Shown here: positions 8,080 to 15,945 of the stretch, piece after piece
Layout: each line of letters begins with the position of its first letter
Position numbering within the stretch: position 1 is the first letter of the stretch
Source: Jeotgalicoccus sp052093725
GTDB lineage: Bacteria > Bacillota > Bacilli > Staphylococcales > Salinicoccaceae
Reading direction: 5' to 3'
DNA length: 25,091 nt
Assembly: GCA_052093725.1 (NCBI GenBank)
Contig: JBQDHL010000017.1
Coordinates: forward strand, 1 to 25,091
The notes under the pieces: generated by a model
Told to the model about the DNA's origin: nothing
Database searches by the model: none
What the model saw: only the letters and a program-made list of their open reading frames with translations
Made by a program: the position numbers and the translations under genes

Positions 8080-8108
8080 TTGCAAGTACCGAGTCTATAT
8101 TGTAAAAT
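8080..8108 (+). promoter_or_regulatory. Promoter of the 31-residue peptide gene
   Basis: TTGCAA (8080-8085), a 17-bp spacer and TAAAAT (8103-8108) give a convincing sigma-A promoter. Transcription would start near 8115, leaving a leader of about 22 nt before the ATG. Confidence 0.6.
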
Positions 8109-8136
8109 GAGAATAAGTATATAAGGGTGTGATAGT

Positions 8137-8232
8137 ATGCTTAGAAGGTTACGTGAGAAACTGAAGAGAAAGTTGAAAAGCATCCTGGGCAGAAAAGGTT
8201 TATTGCGCAATGAATACATGAAGGGTAAATAA
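8137..8232 (+). CDS. 31-residue strongly cationic amphipathic peptide
   Basis: A short ORF from ATG (8137-8139) to TAA (8230-8232). It begins MLRRLREKLKRKLKS and ends NEYMKGK. Thirteen of 31 residues are K or R against two E, for a net charge of about +11. Leu/Ile at positions 2, 5, 9, 13, 16 and 17 line one face of a predicted helix. It has a promoter (8080-8108), a Shine-Dalgarno AAGGGTGTGAT close to AAGGAGGTGAT, and a terminator just downstream, so it is a complete single-gene unit. There is no signal sequence or similarity to a family I recognise. It could be a membrane- or nucleic-acid-binding peptide, a toxin-like or antimicrobial peptide, or a peptide encoded by a dual-function small RNA; the function is unknown. 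Confidence 0.65.
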   Translation: MLRRLREKLKRKLKSILGRKGLLRNEYMKGK

Positions 8233-8244
8233 TACCCTAAATAA

Positions 8245-8285
8245 TGTGCTTAAAAATTTAGGCACATATTTTTATTTTTTATATT
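8245..8285 (+). terminator. Terminator of the 31-residue peptide gene
   Basis: TGTGCTTAAA pairs with TTTAGGCACA (8245-8266, one G-U pair), followed by TATTTTTATTTTTT. It separates the peptide gene from rpoY. Confidence 0.8.
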
Positions 8286-8328
8286 TATTTTTATTAATGA
8301 TAATTAACTAACAAAGGAGTCATAAATT

Positions 8329-8547
8329 ATGGCAGTATTTAAAGTATTTTTCCAACAAGACACGGACACGCGTATCATCAGAGAAGACACGCAGATTCGT
8401 TATGTCGAAGCAGAAACAGAAGAAGAGGTTCGTAACTATTTGAAAACGAGCCAGAATAATATTGAATTTATCCAGGCACTTAGTCCCGCGCATCTGGAAT
8501 ATGAAAAAAGCAACAACGAAGATTTTAAAGTAGAGACTATTGCATAA
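8329..8547 (+). CDS. rpoY: RNA polymerase epsilon subunit
   Basis: A 72-residue small accessory subunit of Firmicute RNA polymerase (formerly YkzG). Sequence features typical of the family are MAVFKVFFQQDTDTRIIRED at the start, a YVEAETEEEVRNYL helix region and the acidic C-terminus. The start ATG has AAGGAG at 9-nt spacing. Its TAA overlaps the rnjA ATG (TAATG), and the rpoY-rnjA pair is conserved across Bacilli. The two are co-transcribed. Confidence 0.96.
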   Translation: MAVFKVFFQQDTDTRIIREDTQIRYVEAETEEEVRNYLKTSQNNIEFIQALSPAHLEYEKSNNEDFKVETIA

Positions 8548-10226
8548 TGACACTTGAATCAAATGAAGTAGGTGTATTCGCTCTTGGGGGACTGGGAGAA
8601 ATCGGGAAAAACACATATTGTATCGAATACAAAGATGAAATTATTATAATCGATGCAGGGGTCAAGTTTCCAACAGATGCTGAACTTGGCGTTGATTATG
8701 TTATACCTGATTACACTTACTTAAAAGAAAACGAAGATAAGATCAGTGCTCTGATCGTGACACACGGCCACGAAGATCACATCGGCGGTATTCCTTTCTT
8801 ATTAAGACAAATTTCCGTACCCGTTTACTCAGGTCCGCTTGCTTTAGGGTTAATCCGCAACAAACTTGAAGAACACCGTCTTCTTAACCAGACTGAGCTA
8901 ATTCCTATCGATGAGGACACTATTTTGAAATTCAAGCACATCGATATTGAATTTTACTTAACAACTCACTCTATTCCTGAAGCATATGGTGTTATCGCAC
9001 GTACGCCGGAAGGCAATATCGTCCACACTGGTGACTTCAAATTTGACTTCACTCCTGTCGGCGAACCGGCAAACCTTGCGAAGATGGCTAAACTTGGTGA
9101 AGAAGGAGTGCTTGCACTGCTTTCGGATTCAACTAACGCCACTGTTCCAAATTTCACTATCAGTGAAAAAGAAGTCGGTCAGAATGTTGAAGATATATTC
9201 CGTAAATGTACGGGCCGTATTATCTTCGCTACATTTGCATCGAACATTTACCGCGTACAGCAGGCAATTGAAGCTGCAGTAAAATTCGATCGCAAAATTT
9301 GTATTTTCGGCCGCAGCATGGAAAACAACATTAAAATCGGTCAGGAACTAGGGTACATTACAGCGCCTCCTGAGACGTTTATCGAACCTAAAATGATCAA
9401 TAAAATTGAAAAACATAAAGTTATGATTTTATGTACCGGTTCACAAGGTGAGCCAATGGCTGCACTGTCACGTATTGCTAACGGTACTCACAGACAAATC
9501 AGCATCATCCCTGATGATACTGTTGTCTTCAGTTCATCACCTATTCCGGGTAACACTTTAAGCGTCAACAAAACTATCAATGCTTTATATAAAGCCGGTG
9601 CTGATGTTATTCACGGTAAACTGTCGAATATTCATACGTCAGGACACGGTTCACAGGAAGAGCAGAAACTAATGCTCCGTTTAATGCAGCCTAAGTACTT
9701 TATGCCGATTCACGGTGAATACCGTATGCTTGATTTGCATAAAAAATTAGCAATTTCAACAGGTGTTAAAGAAGACAACGTCTTTGTCTTTGAAATTGGT
9801 GATGTACTTGCTCTTACGAAAGACAGTGCGCGCTTCTCACATCGCGTTACTGCAGGTACAGTATTCGTTGACGGCAACGGTATCGGAGATATCGGCAACA
9901 TCGTTCTACGCGACCGTAAATCATTATCAGAGGAAGGACTTGCGATTGTCGTACTGACAATTGACTTCCAAACTGGTGAACTGTTAAGTGGACCGGACAT
10001 TATTTCACGCGGCTTCGTCTATATGAGAGAATCATACGGATTAATCCGTAGTGCAGAGAAAAAAATCCGCGACGAAGTAAGAACACTGCTCGAATCTAAA
10101 GAAAATGTTGAGTGGTATAACGTTAAGCAACTGATTATCGAAGAATTAAGCGGCTTCCTTTATAACAAAACAAAACGCCGTCCGATGATTCTTCCAATTA
10201 TAATGAGAGTTAACGACGATAAATAA
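8547..10226 (+). CDS. rnjA: Ribonuclease J1
   Basis: A 559-residue 5'-3' exo- and endoribonuclease of the metallo-beta-lactamase/beta-CASP family, central to mRNA decay and 16S rRNA maturation in Firmicutes. The metal-binding motif HGHEDH is at 73-78. VHTGDFKFD follows, then the beta-CASP domain with LCTGSQGEP and HTSGHGSQEE, the late IHGEYRML histidine, and a C-terminal domain ending in RRPMILPIIM. The length is near that of S. aureus RNase J1. It has no strong Shine-Dalgarno of its own and starts inside the rpoY stop codon, so it depends on translational coupling. A terminator follows at once. Confidence 0.98.
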   Translation: MTLESNEVGVFALGGLGEIGKNTYCIEYKDEIIIIDAGVKFPTDAELGVDYVIPDYTYLKENEDKISALIVTHGHEDHIGGIPFLLRQISVPVYSGPLALGLIRNKLEEHRLLNQTELIPIDEDTILKFKHIDIEFYLTTHSIPEAYGVIARTPEGNIVHTGDFKFDFTPVGEPANLAKMAKLGEEGVLALLSDSTNATVPNFTISEKEVGQNVEDIFRKCTGRIIFATFASNIYRVQQAIEAAVKFDRKICIFGRSMENNIKIGQELGYITAPPETFIEPKMINKIEKHKVMILCTGSQGEPMAALSRIANGTHRQISIIPDDTVVFSSSPIPGNTLSVNKTINALYKAGADVIHGKLSNIHTSGHGSQEEQKLMLRLMQPKYFMPIHGEYRMLDLHKKLAISTGVKEDNVFVFEIGDVLALTKDSARFSHRVTAGTVFVDGNGIGDIGNIVLRDRKSLSEEGLAIVVLTIDFQTGELLSGPDIISRGFVYMRESYGLIRSAEKKIRDEVRTLLESKENVEWYNVKQLIIEELSGFLYNKTKRRPMILPIIMRVNDDK

Positions 10227-10230
10227 ATGC

Positions 10231-10273
10231 AGCACCGGGATCCCTTATTACTTGGGACTCCGGTGTTTTTTTG
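10231..10273 (+). terminator. Terminator of rpoY-rnjA
   Basis: CACCGGGATCCC (10233-10244) pairs with GGGACTCCGGTG (10254-10265), one mismatch and one G-U pair, followed by seven T. The T-run abuts the -35 box of the next promoter. Confidence 0.9.
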
Positions 10274-10298
10274 TCTTTATTTATATTTACTCTATAAT
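10271..10298 (+). promoter_or_regulatory. Promoter of the formamidase-family gene
   Basis: TTGTCT (10271-10276), a 16-bp spacer and TATAAT (10293-10298), about 35 nt before the start codon. The -35 box begins within the rnjA terminator T-tract. Confidence 0.55.
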
Positions 10299-10333
10299 TA
10301 AAGAAGAATACATATTATTGAGGAGGAGCTGCA

Positions 10334-11242
10334 ATGACACATCACAAGCTTTCTAAAGATAATCTTTTCTATGCAATGAGCAGATCTAACGAAGCAAAGT
10401 TAAAAGTAAATCTCGGAGATACTGTCGATATTGAAACATACGACTGCTTTACCGGACAAATCACGTCTGAGGACAGTGCCTTTTCGGGACTTGACTGGGA
10501 TAGAATAAATCCTGCTTCAGGACCGATTTATATCAACGGCATTAAAGCCGGTGATATTTTAAAAGTTAAGATTAACAGCATTGATATTTCCGACAGAGGA
10601 GTAATGGTGACAGGTCCCGGCATGGGAGTTATGGGAGAAGTTCTGAAAGATACACTCGTGCGTATTTACGACGTTGATACTGAGAATAATACTGTTGATT
10701 TTAACGGATTATCGATTCCCGTTAACAAAATGATTGGTGTTATCGGTGTTGCTCCTCCGGATGAACCTGTAAATAACGGTACACCTGATACACATGGCGG
10801 CAATATGGACTCTTTGAAAATGGCAGAAGGTATTACTTTATACCTGCCTGTCTATCATGACGGTGCCCTGTTCGGCCTCGGAGATGTTCACGCTGCGATG
10901 GCTGATGGTGAAATTAGTGTTTCAGGACTTGAAGTCAGTGCCAATGTGAATGTCACATTTGAAAAAGCAGAGAATTTATCGACTGAGCATCCTGTAATTA
11001 TTAATGATGAAGGTATTTACTTAAACGTTTCGGATGAAAGTCTCGATATCGCTGTAGACACTTCAGTTCATAAAATGGCAGATCTTCTCCAGCCAAAAAC
11101 TGATTTAAGTATAGAAGAATTTACGATGCTGATGAGTCTCGTCGGCCAGACACAGATTAACCAGGTCGTTGATCCAAAGAAAACAGCACGATACTTTGTA
11201 CCGCAGTATATTCTCGATCATTACAGTATTAAGTTTAAGTAA
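10334..11242 (+). CDS. Acetamidase/formamidase (FmdA/AmdA) family hydrolase
   Basis: A 302-residue cytoplasmic amidohydrolase. A strong Shine-Dalgarno (GAGGAGG) precedes the ATG. Family landmarks are the N-terminal NLGDTVDIETYDCFTGQI, SGPIYINGIKAGDILKVKI (~62-80), the DTHGGNMD motif and GLGDVHAAMADGEISVSGLE, which carry the metal/active-site residues of the FmdA_AmdA family. Members release ammonia from formamide or acetamide to give formate or acetate; the substrate cannot be fixed from sequence. It is monocistronic, with its own promoter and a shared terminator facing ktrC. Because HutG, encoded in this window, produces formamide, formamide is a reasonable guess. Confidence 0.88.
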   Translation: MTHHKLSKDNLFYAMSRSNEAKLKVNLGDTVDIETYDCFTGQITSEDSAFSGLDWDRINPASGPIYINGIKAGDILKVKINSIDISDRGVMVTGPGMGVMGEVLKDTLVRIYDVDTENNTVDFNGLSIPVNKMIGVIGVAPPDEPVNNGTPDTHGGNMDSLKMAEGITLYLPVYHDGALFGLGDVHAAMADGEISVSGLEVSANVNVTFEKAENLSTEHPVIINDEGIYLNVSDESLDIAVDTSVHKMADLLQPKTDLSIEEFTMLMSLVGQTQINQVVDPKKTARYFVPQYILDHYSIKFK

Positions 11243-11300
11243 TAGATCTTTTAGTGATTTTATCGCTCCCCCAGCCCTAACCCAACAGCATGATAAACAA

Positions 11301-11345
11301 AAAAATCATCATCTCCCAATTCTTTGGGTGATGATGATTTAGTTT
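11301..11345. terminator. Bidirectional terminator between the amidase and ktrC
   Basis: AAATCATCATC-T-CCCAA pairs with TTGGG-T-GATGATGATTT (11303-11340), a ~16-bp stem with one T-T mismatch and A/T runs on both flanks. It serves the converging genes on either side. Confidence 0.92.
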
Positions 11346-11347
11346 TT

Positions 11348-12013
11348 CTATTTAATGCGTTCCATAAAGTTCTCAAAGTGATTCAGCTGCTTGTCACTGC
11401 CAATAAGAATCAATATATCTCCTGCCAGTATGCTGATTTGCGGATCTGGACTGACGATTATGTCATTGTCCCTATTAATCGCAATAATACTGATACCGAA
11501 CTTTTCACGTAAGTTTAAATCATTAATACGTTTGTTTTCCAGTCTTATATTTGCACTGTATTCAATAATAGAATGGTTGCTCGATACTTCCAAATATTCA
11601 ACGATTGATGATGATATCAGTCTGTGGGCAATCCGGCGTCCCATATCCCGTTCAGGATGGACAACTATATCCGCACCTATCTTCTCAAGTACTCTGCCGT
11701 GGTATGAGTTCTGAGCTTTGGTTGTCACTTTATTCACGCCTAAATCTTTTAAAATTAAAGTTGTTAATATACTCGCCTGAATGTTATCACCGATAGCAAC
11801 AATGACGTTATCATAGTTATTAATACCGATGCTTTTCAGCATCGTTTCATCTGTTGAATCTCCGATAATACCTTCTGAATAATAGTCCTGGTATTCATTG
11901 ACACGCGCTTCATCCGTATCAATAACCAGCACATCCACGTTCATTGCGCTTAATTCCATGACGATACTTCCGCCAAATCTTCCGAGTCCGATGACTGCTA
12001 CTTCTTTTTTCAT
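11348..12013 (-). CDS. ktrC: Ktr potassium uptake regulatory subunit (RCK protein)
   Basis: A 221-residue cytoplasmic gating ring subunit of a KtrB/KtrD-type K+ channel. An N-terminal RCK_N Rossmann domain contains GLGRFGGS (9-16), the acidic LVIDTDE at strand 2 and GDSTDE. An RCK_C domain covers about 140-221. RCK proteins of this type bind ATP/ADP, and the S. aureus protein also binds c-di-AMP through RCK_C. It lies 27 nt downstream of cydB with no terminator, so cydA-cydB-ktrC may be one transcript. The membrane subunit is not in the window. The symbol follows S. aureus synteny; the ktrA name is equally used. Confidence 0.93.
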   Translation of the reverse strand: MKKEVAVIGLGRFGGSIVMELSAMNVDVLVIDTDEARVNEYQDYYSEGIIGDSTDETMLKSIGINNYDNVIVAIGDNIQASILTTLILKDLGVNKVTTKAQNSYHGRVLEKIGADIVVHPERDMGRRIAHRLISSSIVEYLEVSSNHSIIEYSANIRLENKRINDLNLREKFGISIIAINRDNDIIVSPDPQISILAGDILILIGSDKQLNHFENFMERIK

Positions 12014-12040
12014 AGTATCAACCTATTCTTTAAGTGACTA

Positions 12041-13063
12041 TTATTTTTTATTTCCTTTAACATAATCCTTATCGAATAAAAATAATCTAACGAGCAGGAA
12101 TAATGAAGGGATTAATAATAGTAAACCTAATACAAAGACTACTGTCAATGCAAATGCCATATTTTCATTCACTACAGAGTCATTAATATTTACATATGGA
12201 TAAAGAATATATGGTAATTTACTGATACCGTAGCCGTAAAATGCAAAACCATACTGAAGCATAATCAAAATGAAAGCTATTCCATAATTGCGACGCTTCC
12301 ATATTAAGAATACCGCAATCAGCATCGCGGCGAGACTCAGTCCGAATAAATACCAGTAATCCTGGGCAGCTGCGAAGTGTTCGTAGTTGTGATCTCTCAG
12401 TCCTAAAAACGTAAACTGCGTAATGACCAGCGTTGGAAGTGTCCAGATTAAAAACCATGTTCTCGTTAATTCACTCGCTTTTTTATCCTCTGCTTTCGCT
12501 GCGTAGAACGTCAGGAATCCGCTTGAGATATAAAGGACCGAAATAATTGCGAGGAACACTACCGACCAGCCATATGTGCTGAAAATTAATTCTTCAAAGT
12601 TCAAATCAATACCGGTTGCTGTTTCTACTATATAACCGCCCTCTGAAATAACCAGCGCGATTGATAATGCCGCCGGAATAAGTAGTCCGGTTACGCCGTA
12701 CAGTGCTGACCATGATAATTTACTTTCCGTGTTATACGAGTTAAACGCATAATACGAACCGCGTATCGATAACAGTATTAAGGCAATTGAGCCTGGAATT
12801 AACAGTGTTGTACCTAAATAATATGCCGTATCCGGATAAAATCCGACTATCCCAACAAAGAAGAAGACAAAGAATACATTAGTCGTCTCCCATACAGGGC
12901 TTAAATACCGCGCAATTATCGGGCTGATGATATTGTTATCACCCGTTAATTTTGAGTAAAAGTTAAAGAATCCTGCACCGAAGTCAATCGATGCGATGAT
13001 GACATATAGATATAAGAACGTCCACAGTACCGTAATACCGATAATTTCATAATCTAGGCTCAT
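12041..13063 (-). CDS. cydB: Cytochrome bd-type quinol oxidase subunit II
   Basis: A 340-residue polytopic membrane protein, partner of CydA in the high-affinity, low-oxygen terminal oxidase. The N-terminus EIIGITVLWTFLYLYVIIASIDFGAG and the repeated hydrophobic helices are typical of CydB. It overlaps cydA by four bases (ATGA). Its Shine-Dalgarno GAAGGGGGG is made by the cydA codons for the tail GEGGQLP, so translation is tightly coupled. No cydCD assembly genes follow; the next gene is ktrC. Confidence 0.95.
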   Translation of the reverse strand: MSLDYEIIGITVLWTFLYLYVIIASIDFGAGFFNFYSKLTGDNNIISPIIARYLSPVWETTNVFFVFFFVGIVGFYPDTAYYLGTTLLIPGSIALILLSIRGSYYAFNSYNTESKLSWSALYGVTGLLIPAALSIALVISEGGYIVETATGIDLNFEELIFSTYGWSVVFLAIISVLYISSGFLTFYAAKAEDKKASELTRTWFLIWTLPTLVITQFTFLGLRDHNYEHFAAAQDYWYLFGLSLAAMLIAVFLIWKRRNYGIAFILIMLQYGFAFYGYGISKLPYILYPYVNINDSVVNENMAFALTVVFVLGLLLLIPSLFLLVRLFLFDKDYVKGNKK

Positions 13064-14442
13064 GGCAGTTGCCCCCCTTCACCTTTAGATTTAATACCGG
13101 ATTCTCCGTACCAGTTCAGTTTATCTTCTTCAGCTGATTTACCTTTAAACATTCTGAGCAGCACGTAAATACATGTTACTCCGAGTACTACGTAAAGTAG
13201 CGCAAAGGCAATCAATGCTATACCTAACCCGTCTGCCTGCGTGACTGCTTCGGACACTCTCATATAGCCGCGCACAATCCATGGCTGACGTCCCATTTCT
13301 GCTAAGAACCAGCCTGCTTCTATTGCTAAGAAGGACAGCGGTCCTGCGAGGGCATACATATATAATAGTCCCGGATGATGCTCGTGTATTTTCGTCCACC
13401 GCTTCGTAAATTTAACGATAAAGTAAACAGCAGCAATACCAAGCCCATACATTCCGAAGAAGACCATTAAATCAAAGAAGTAATGAATAATCAGCGGCGG
13501 TTGTTCATCTTCCGGAATATCGTTCAGTCCCGTTACTTCAGTATCAAATGAATTTCCTGCGAGGAAGCTGAGTGCCCATGGAATACGCAGCTCATATTTA
13601 ACTTCCTGTGTTTCTTCATCCAAGATACCAAACAGTACTAAATCTGCATTTTCTTCTGTTTCAAAATGCCATTCAAAAGCTGCCAGTTTTTCAGGCTGAT
13701 GCTCGTGCAGGAACTTAGCTGTTAAGTCTCCTGCCAGAAGTGTCAGACCCGCCATAATGACACCGATTGTCATCATTACTTTTAAGCCTTTTTTATGATA
13801 TGTTTTATCTTCTTTATGTGATGCTCTAAGCAGTTTAACTGCACTGATTGTCGCCATCAGAAATGCGATAGTCATATATGCTGTCACTACAACGTGAAAC
13901 ACTCTGACCCAAGATGAAGGGTTAAACATTGCAGCAATCGGATCGACATTTAAGAACTCTCCGCCTTCAAAATCAAATCCGGCCGGTGTATTCATAAATG
14001 AATTTACCGTCGTTATAAAGACTGCTGATAATGTAGAACCAATAACAATGGGTATATTTAACAGCCAGTGGTACCAGGGATTTTTAAAACGATCCCACGT
14101 ATATAAAAATATTCCTAAGAAAATTGCTTCAAAGAAAAACGCAAATGTTTCCATAAACAGCGGTAATGCTATAATCTGTCCGCCGAGCCTCATGAAGTCC
14201 GGCCAGATTAACGACAGCTGCAGACCGATAATCGTTCCGGTAACGACCCCGACTGCAACGGTTACTGTGTAACCTTTCGCAATTCGGCGCGCCATCGTTA
14301 AGTACTGCGCATCTTTATTTCTTATTCCTAAAAATTCAAGAACCATAAATACTATTGGGACACCGACTCCGATAGTGGCAAAAATAATATGAAAACCCAA
14401 TGTCATACCGGTTAAAACGCGTCCAATTAAAACCTCATCCAT
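13060..14442 (-). CDS. cydA: Cytochrome bd-type quinol oxidase subunit I
   Basis: A 460-residue haem-carrying subunit that oxidises menaquinol and reduces O2 to water. Conserved features are axial His18 in GFHIIFATIGVG, METFAFFFEAIFLG (Glu98, Glu105, proton channel), His183 in VRVFHVVVTAYM, HQPEKLAAFEWHFET of the quinol-binding loop, and the signature GRQPW. The short Q-loop is typical of Firmicute enzymes. The RBS GGGGTGA is 6 nt upstream of the ATG. A TATAAT lies at 14476-14471 on the minus strand, with a weak -35 and a Rex-like site further upstream. It is first in cydAB. Confidence 0.96.
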   Translation of the reverse strand: MDEVLIGRVLTGMTLGFHIIFATIGVGVPIVFMVLEFLGIRNKDAQYLTMARRIAKGYTVTVAVGVVTGTIIGLQLSLIWPDFMRLGGQIIALPLFMETFAFFFEAIFLGIFLYTWDRFKNPWYHWLLNIPIVIGSTLSAVFITTVNSFMNTPAGFDFEGGEFLNVDPIAAMFNPSSWVRVFHVVVTAYMTIAFLMATISAVKLLRASHKEDKTYHKKGLKVMMTIGVIMAGLTLLAGDLTAKFLHEHQPEKLAAFEWHFETEENADLVLFGILDEETQEVKYELRIPWALSFLAGNSFDTEVTGLNDIPEDEQPPLIIHYFFDLMVFFGMYGLGIAAVYFIVKFTKRWTKIHEHHPGLLYMYALAGPLSFLAIEAGWFLAEMGRQPWIVRGYMRVSEAVTQADGLGIALIAFALLYVVLGVTCIYVLLRMFKGKSAEEDKLNWYGESGIKSKGEGGQLP

Positions 14443-14528
14443 TTATACTCACCCCATATTCATACCTATCATTATAACTGTTTTATCGTCTTCTATTAAA
14501 TGGTAAGGTTTAAAATTTAGTGACATAT

Positions 14529-14546
14529 TTGTGAATAAATTAACAC
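14529..14546. promoter_or_regulatory. Rex-like redox operator upstream of cydA
   Basis: TTGTGAATAAATTAACAC matches the Rex consensus TTGTGAA-W4-TTCACAA at 16 of 18 positions; the left arm is perfect and the right arm has two mismatches. In B. subtilis Rex represses cydABCD when NADH is low. The site is about 87 bp upstream of the cydA start and 50 bp above the visible -10, further than usual for direct repression. Confidence 0.4.
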
Positions 14547-14563
14547 ACTTTATTTTCCAGCTG

Positions 14564-15862
14564 CTATATCGTGTTGTTGTTGGGTATATTGACCTTACTG
14601 TGGAAGTATAATCCAATAATTACCATAAGAAGTAAACTCGTTATCGCAATACGCGATGCCATGGTCCCAAGATCACTTAATAATAAAGTAATCGTACCGT
14701 AAATAAACGGTCCTGCAATCGCACTCATCTTTGCACTGAAAGCGAATAATCCGAAGAACTGTCCTTCTTTTCCTTCGGGAGATAATTCGATGATGATCGT
14801 TCTGGAGACAACCCAGACAGAACCCATCGCTACACCGAATAAACTTGCAGCAATCCAAAACGTCCACATCGGCAGCGGCAGTGCTGCGATAACAATAGCT
14901 GTCGCCAGTATGAGTCCAATAATACTGAATGTCGGCTTTGAACCGTATTTTTGATTAATAAATCCGAATACCAGCGCCCCGACAATACTGAACAGTGTGG
15001 CCACCATAAATACGACTAAAAATGCACTTGCTTCAAAACCAACAACAGTTGTTGCATAGGGCTGCATCATTGCAATTGCAGTAGCGAGTGCGTCATTGAT
15101 AAAAAAGTAAGCAATCATAAAAAAGAAAATTGACGGGTATTTTTTTGCTTCTTTAAATGTGCGATAGACATCTTTATACCCCTTTAGAAACGGCTGTTTG
15201 GGTTTCTTCTTCTGCACAGCCTCCTTATTGATGAAAAACAAAGGCAGTGCAAACAGCAGAAATAAAATACCGCTCAGCCAGAATGCGTTGTGAATACCGC
15301 TGTCTCCGACAATAATCAGGACAGAGAATATGCCGAATAATGTACCTAAATATCCGAGTGCCACTCCAAATCCGGAAATAAGCGGCACTTCTTTTTTACT
15401 CCCAAGAGATGAAAGCATGCCGTCGTAAAATACATTCCCTGAGCTGTATGTGAATTTAGCAAACACAAACAGCAGGATTGTTAACAGGAGACCATTCGGA
15501 ATACCGAATATTATCCCGGTATTCATTCCGCCGAATAACCCCATCAGTATAGATGCGCCTACTGTCAGCAGCGTAAATATAATTATATACTTCTTACGTT
15601 TCCCTGATCTGTCCATAAGTACACCGAATAAAGGAGAAAATAAAATAAGAAGTAAAGCGCTGGCCGCATTAGCATAAGCTATTACCGTCGAAGAAATTTG
15701 TTCGAGCCGTGCATTCGTTCCGATTATTTCAGTTATGTATTGAGGGAAAAACAACGTGACGATATTCGCGGAGAATATCGTATTGGCAAAATCAAATAAT
15801 GCCCATGCGAGTATAGGCAGTGATAAGAATAATACGGCGGGTTTGCGGTTCTCAGTGTTCAT
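14564..15862 (-). CDS. UMF1-type MFS transporter
   Basis: A 432-residue inner-membrane protein with about 12 hydrophobic helices. WALFDFANTIFSANIVTLFFPQ near the start and ELSPEGKEGQFFGLFAFSAK in the second half are marks of the UMF1 (Atg22-like) branch of the major facilitator superfamily; the loop LMDRSGKRKK is the MFS A-motif region. The substrate is unknown; some members are linked to amino-acid efflux. I start at the second ATG (MNTENRK), since AAGGGA lies 9 nt upstream of it and the first in-frame ATG (15878-15880) overlaps that site. It lies between the ptsI terminator and cydA, and I find no clear terminator after it. Confidence 0.85.
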   Translation of the reverse strand: MNTENRKPAVLFLSLPILAWALFDFANTIFSANIVTLFFPQYITEIIGTNARLEQISSTVIAYANAASALLLILFSPLFGVLMDRSGKRKKYIIIFTLLTVGASILMGLFGGMNTGIIFGIPNGLLLTILLFVFAKFTYSSGNVFYDGMLSSLGSKKEVPLISGFGVALGYLGTLFGIFSVLIIVGDSGIHNAFWLSGILFLLFALPLFFINKEAVQKKKPKQPFLKGYKDVYRTFKEAKKYPSIFFFMIAYFFINDALATAIAMMQPYATTVVGFEASAFLVVFMVATLFSIVGALVFGFINQKYGSKPTFSIIGLILATAIVIAALPLPMWTFWIAASLFGVAMGSVWVVSRTIIIELSPEGKEGQFFGLFAFSAKMSAIAGPFIYGTITLLLSDLGTMASRIAITSLLLMVIIGLYFHSKVNIPNNNTI

Positions 15863-15880
15863 ATATTTACTTCCCTTCAT

Positions 15881-15920
15881 TTTTTATAAAAAAAGACATG
15901 CAGAAATACTTCTACATGCC
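15881..15920 (-). terminator. Terminator of ptsHI
   Basis: On the minus strand GGCATGTAGAA pairs with TTCTGCATGTC around a GTAT loop (15895-15920), followed by TTTTTTTATAAAAAA. The 11-bp stem has two G-U pairs. It ends the ptsH-ptsI transcript before the MFS gene. Confidence 0.88.
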
Positions 15921-15945
15921 CAAGTGTACTATACAATATTTAAGA

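Noticed and set aside
14471..14484. ACAGTTATAATGAT (minus strand) at the cydA promoter, resembling half of the pdhA palindrome
   Set aside because: The likeness covers only the first 10 bases and coincides with the TATAAT -10 box, so it does not support a shared operator.
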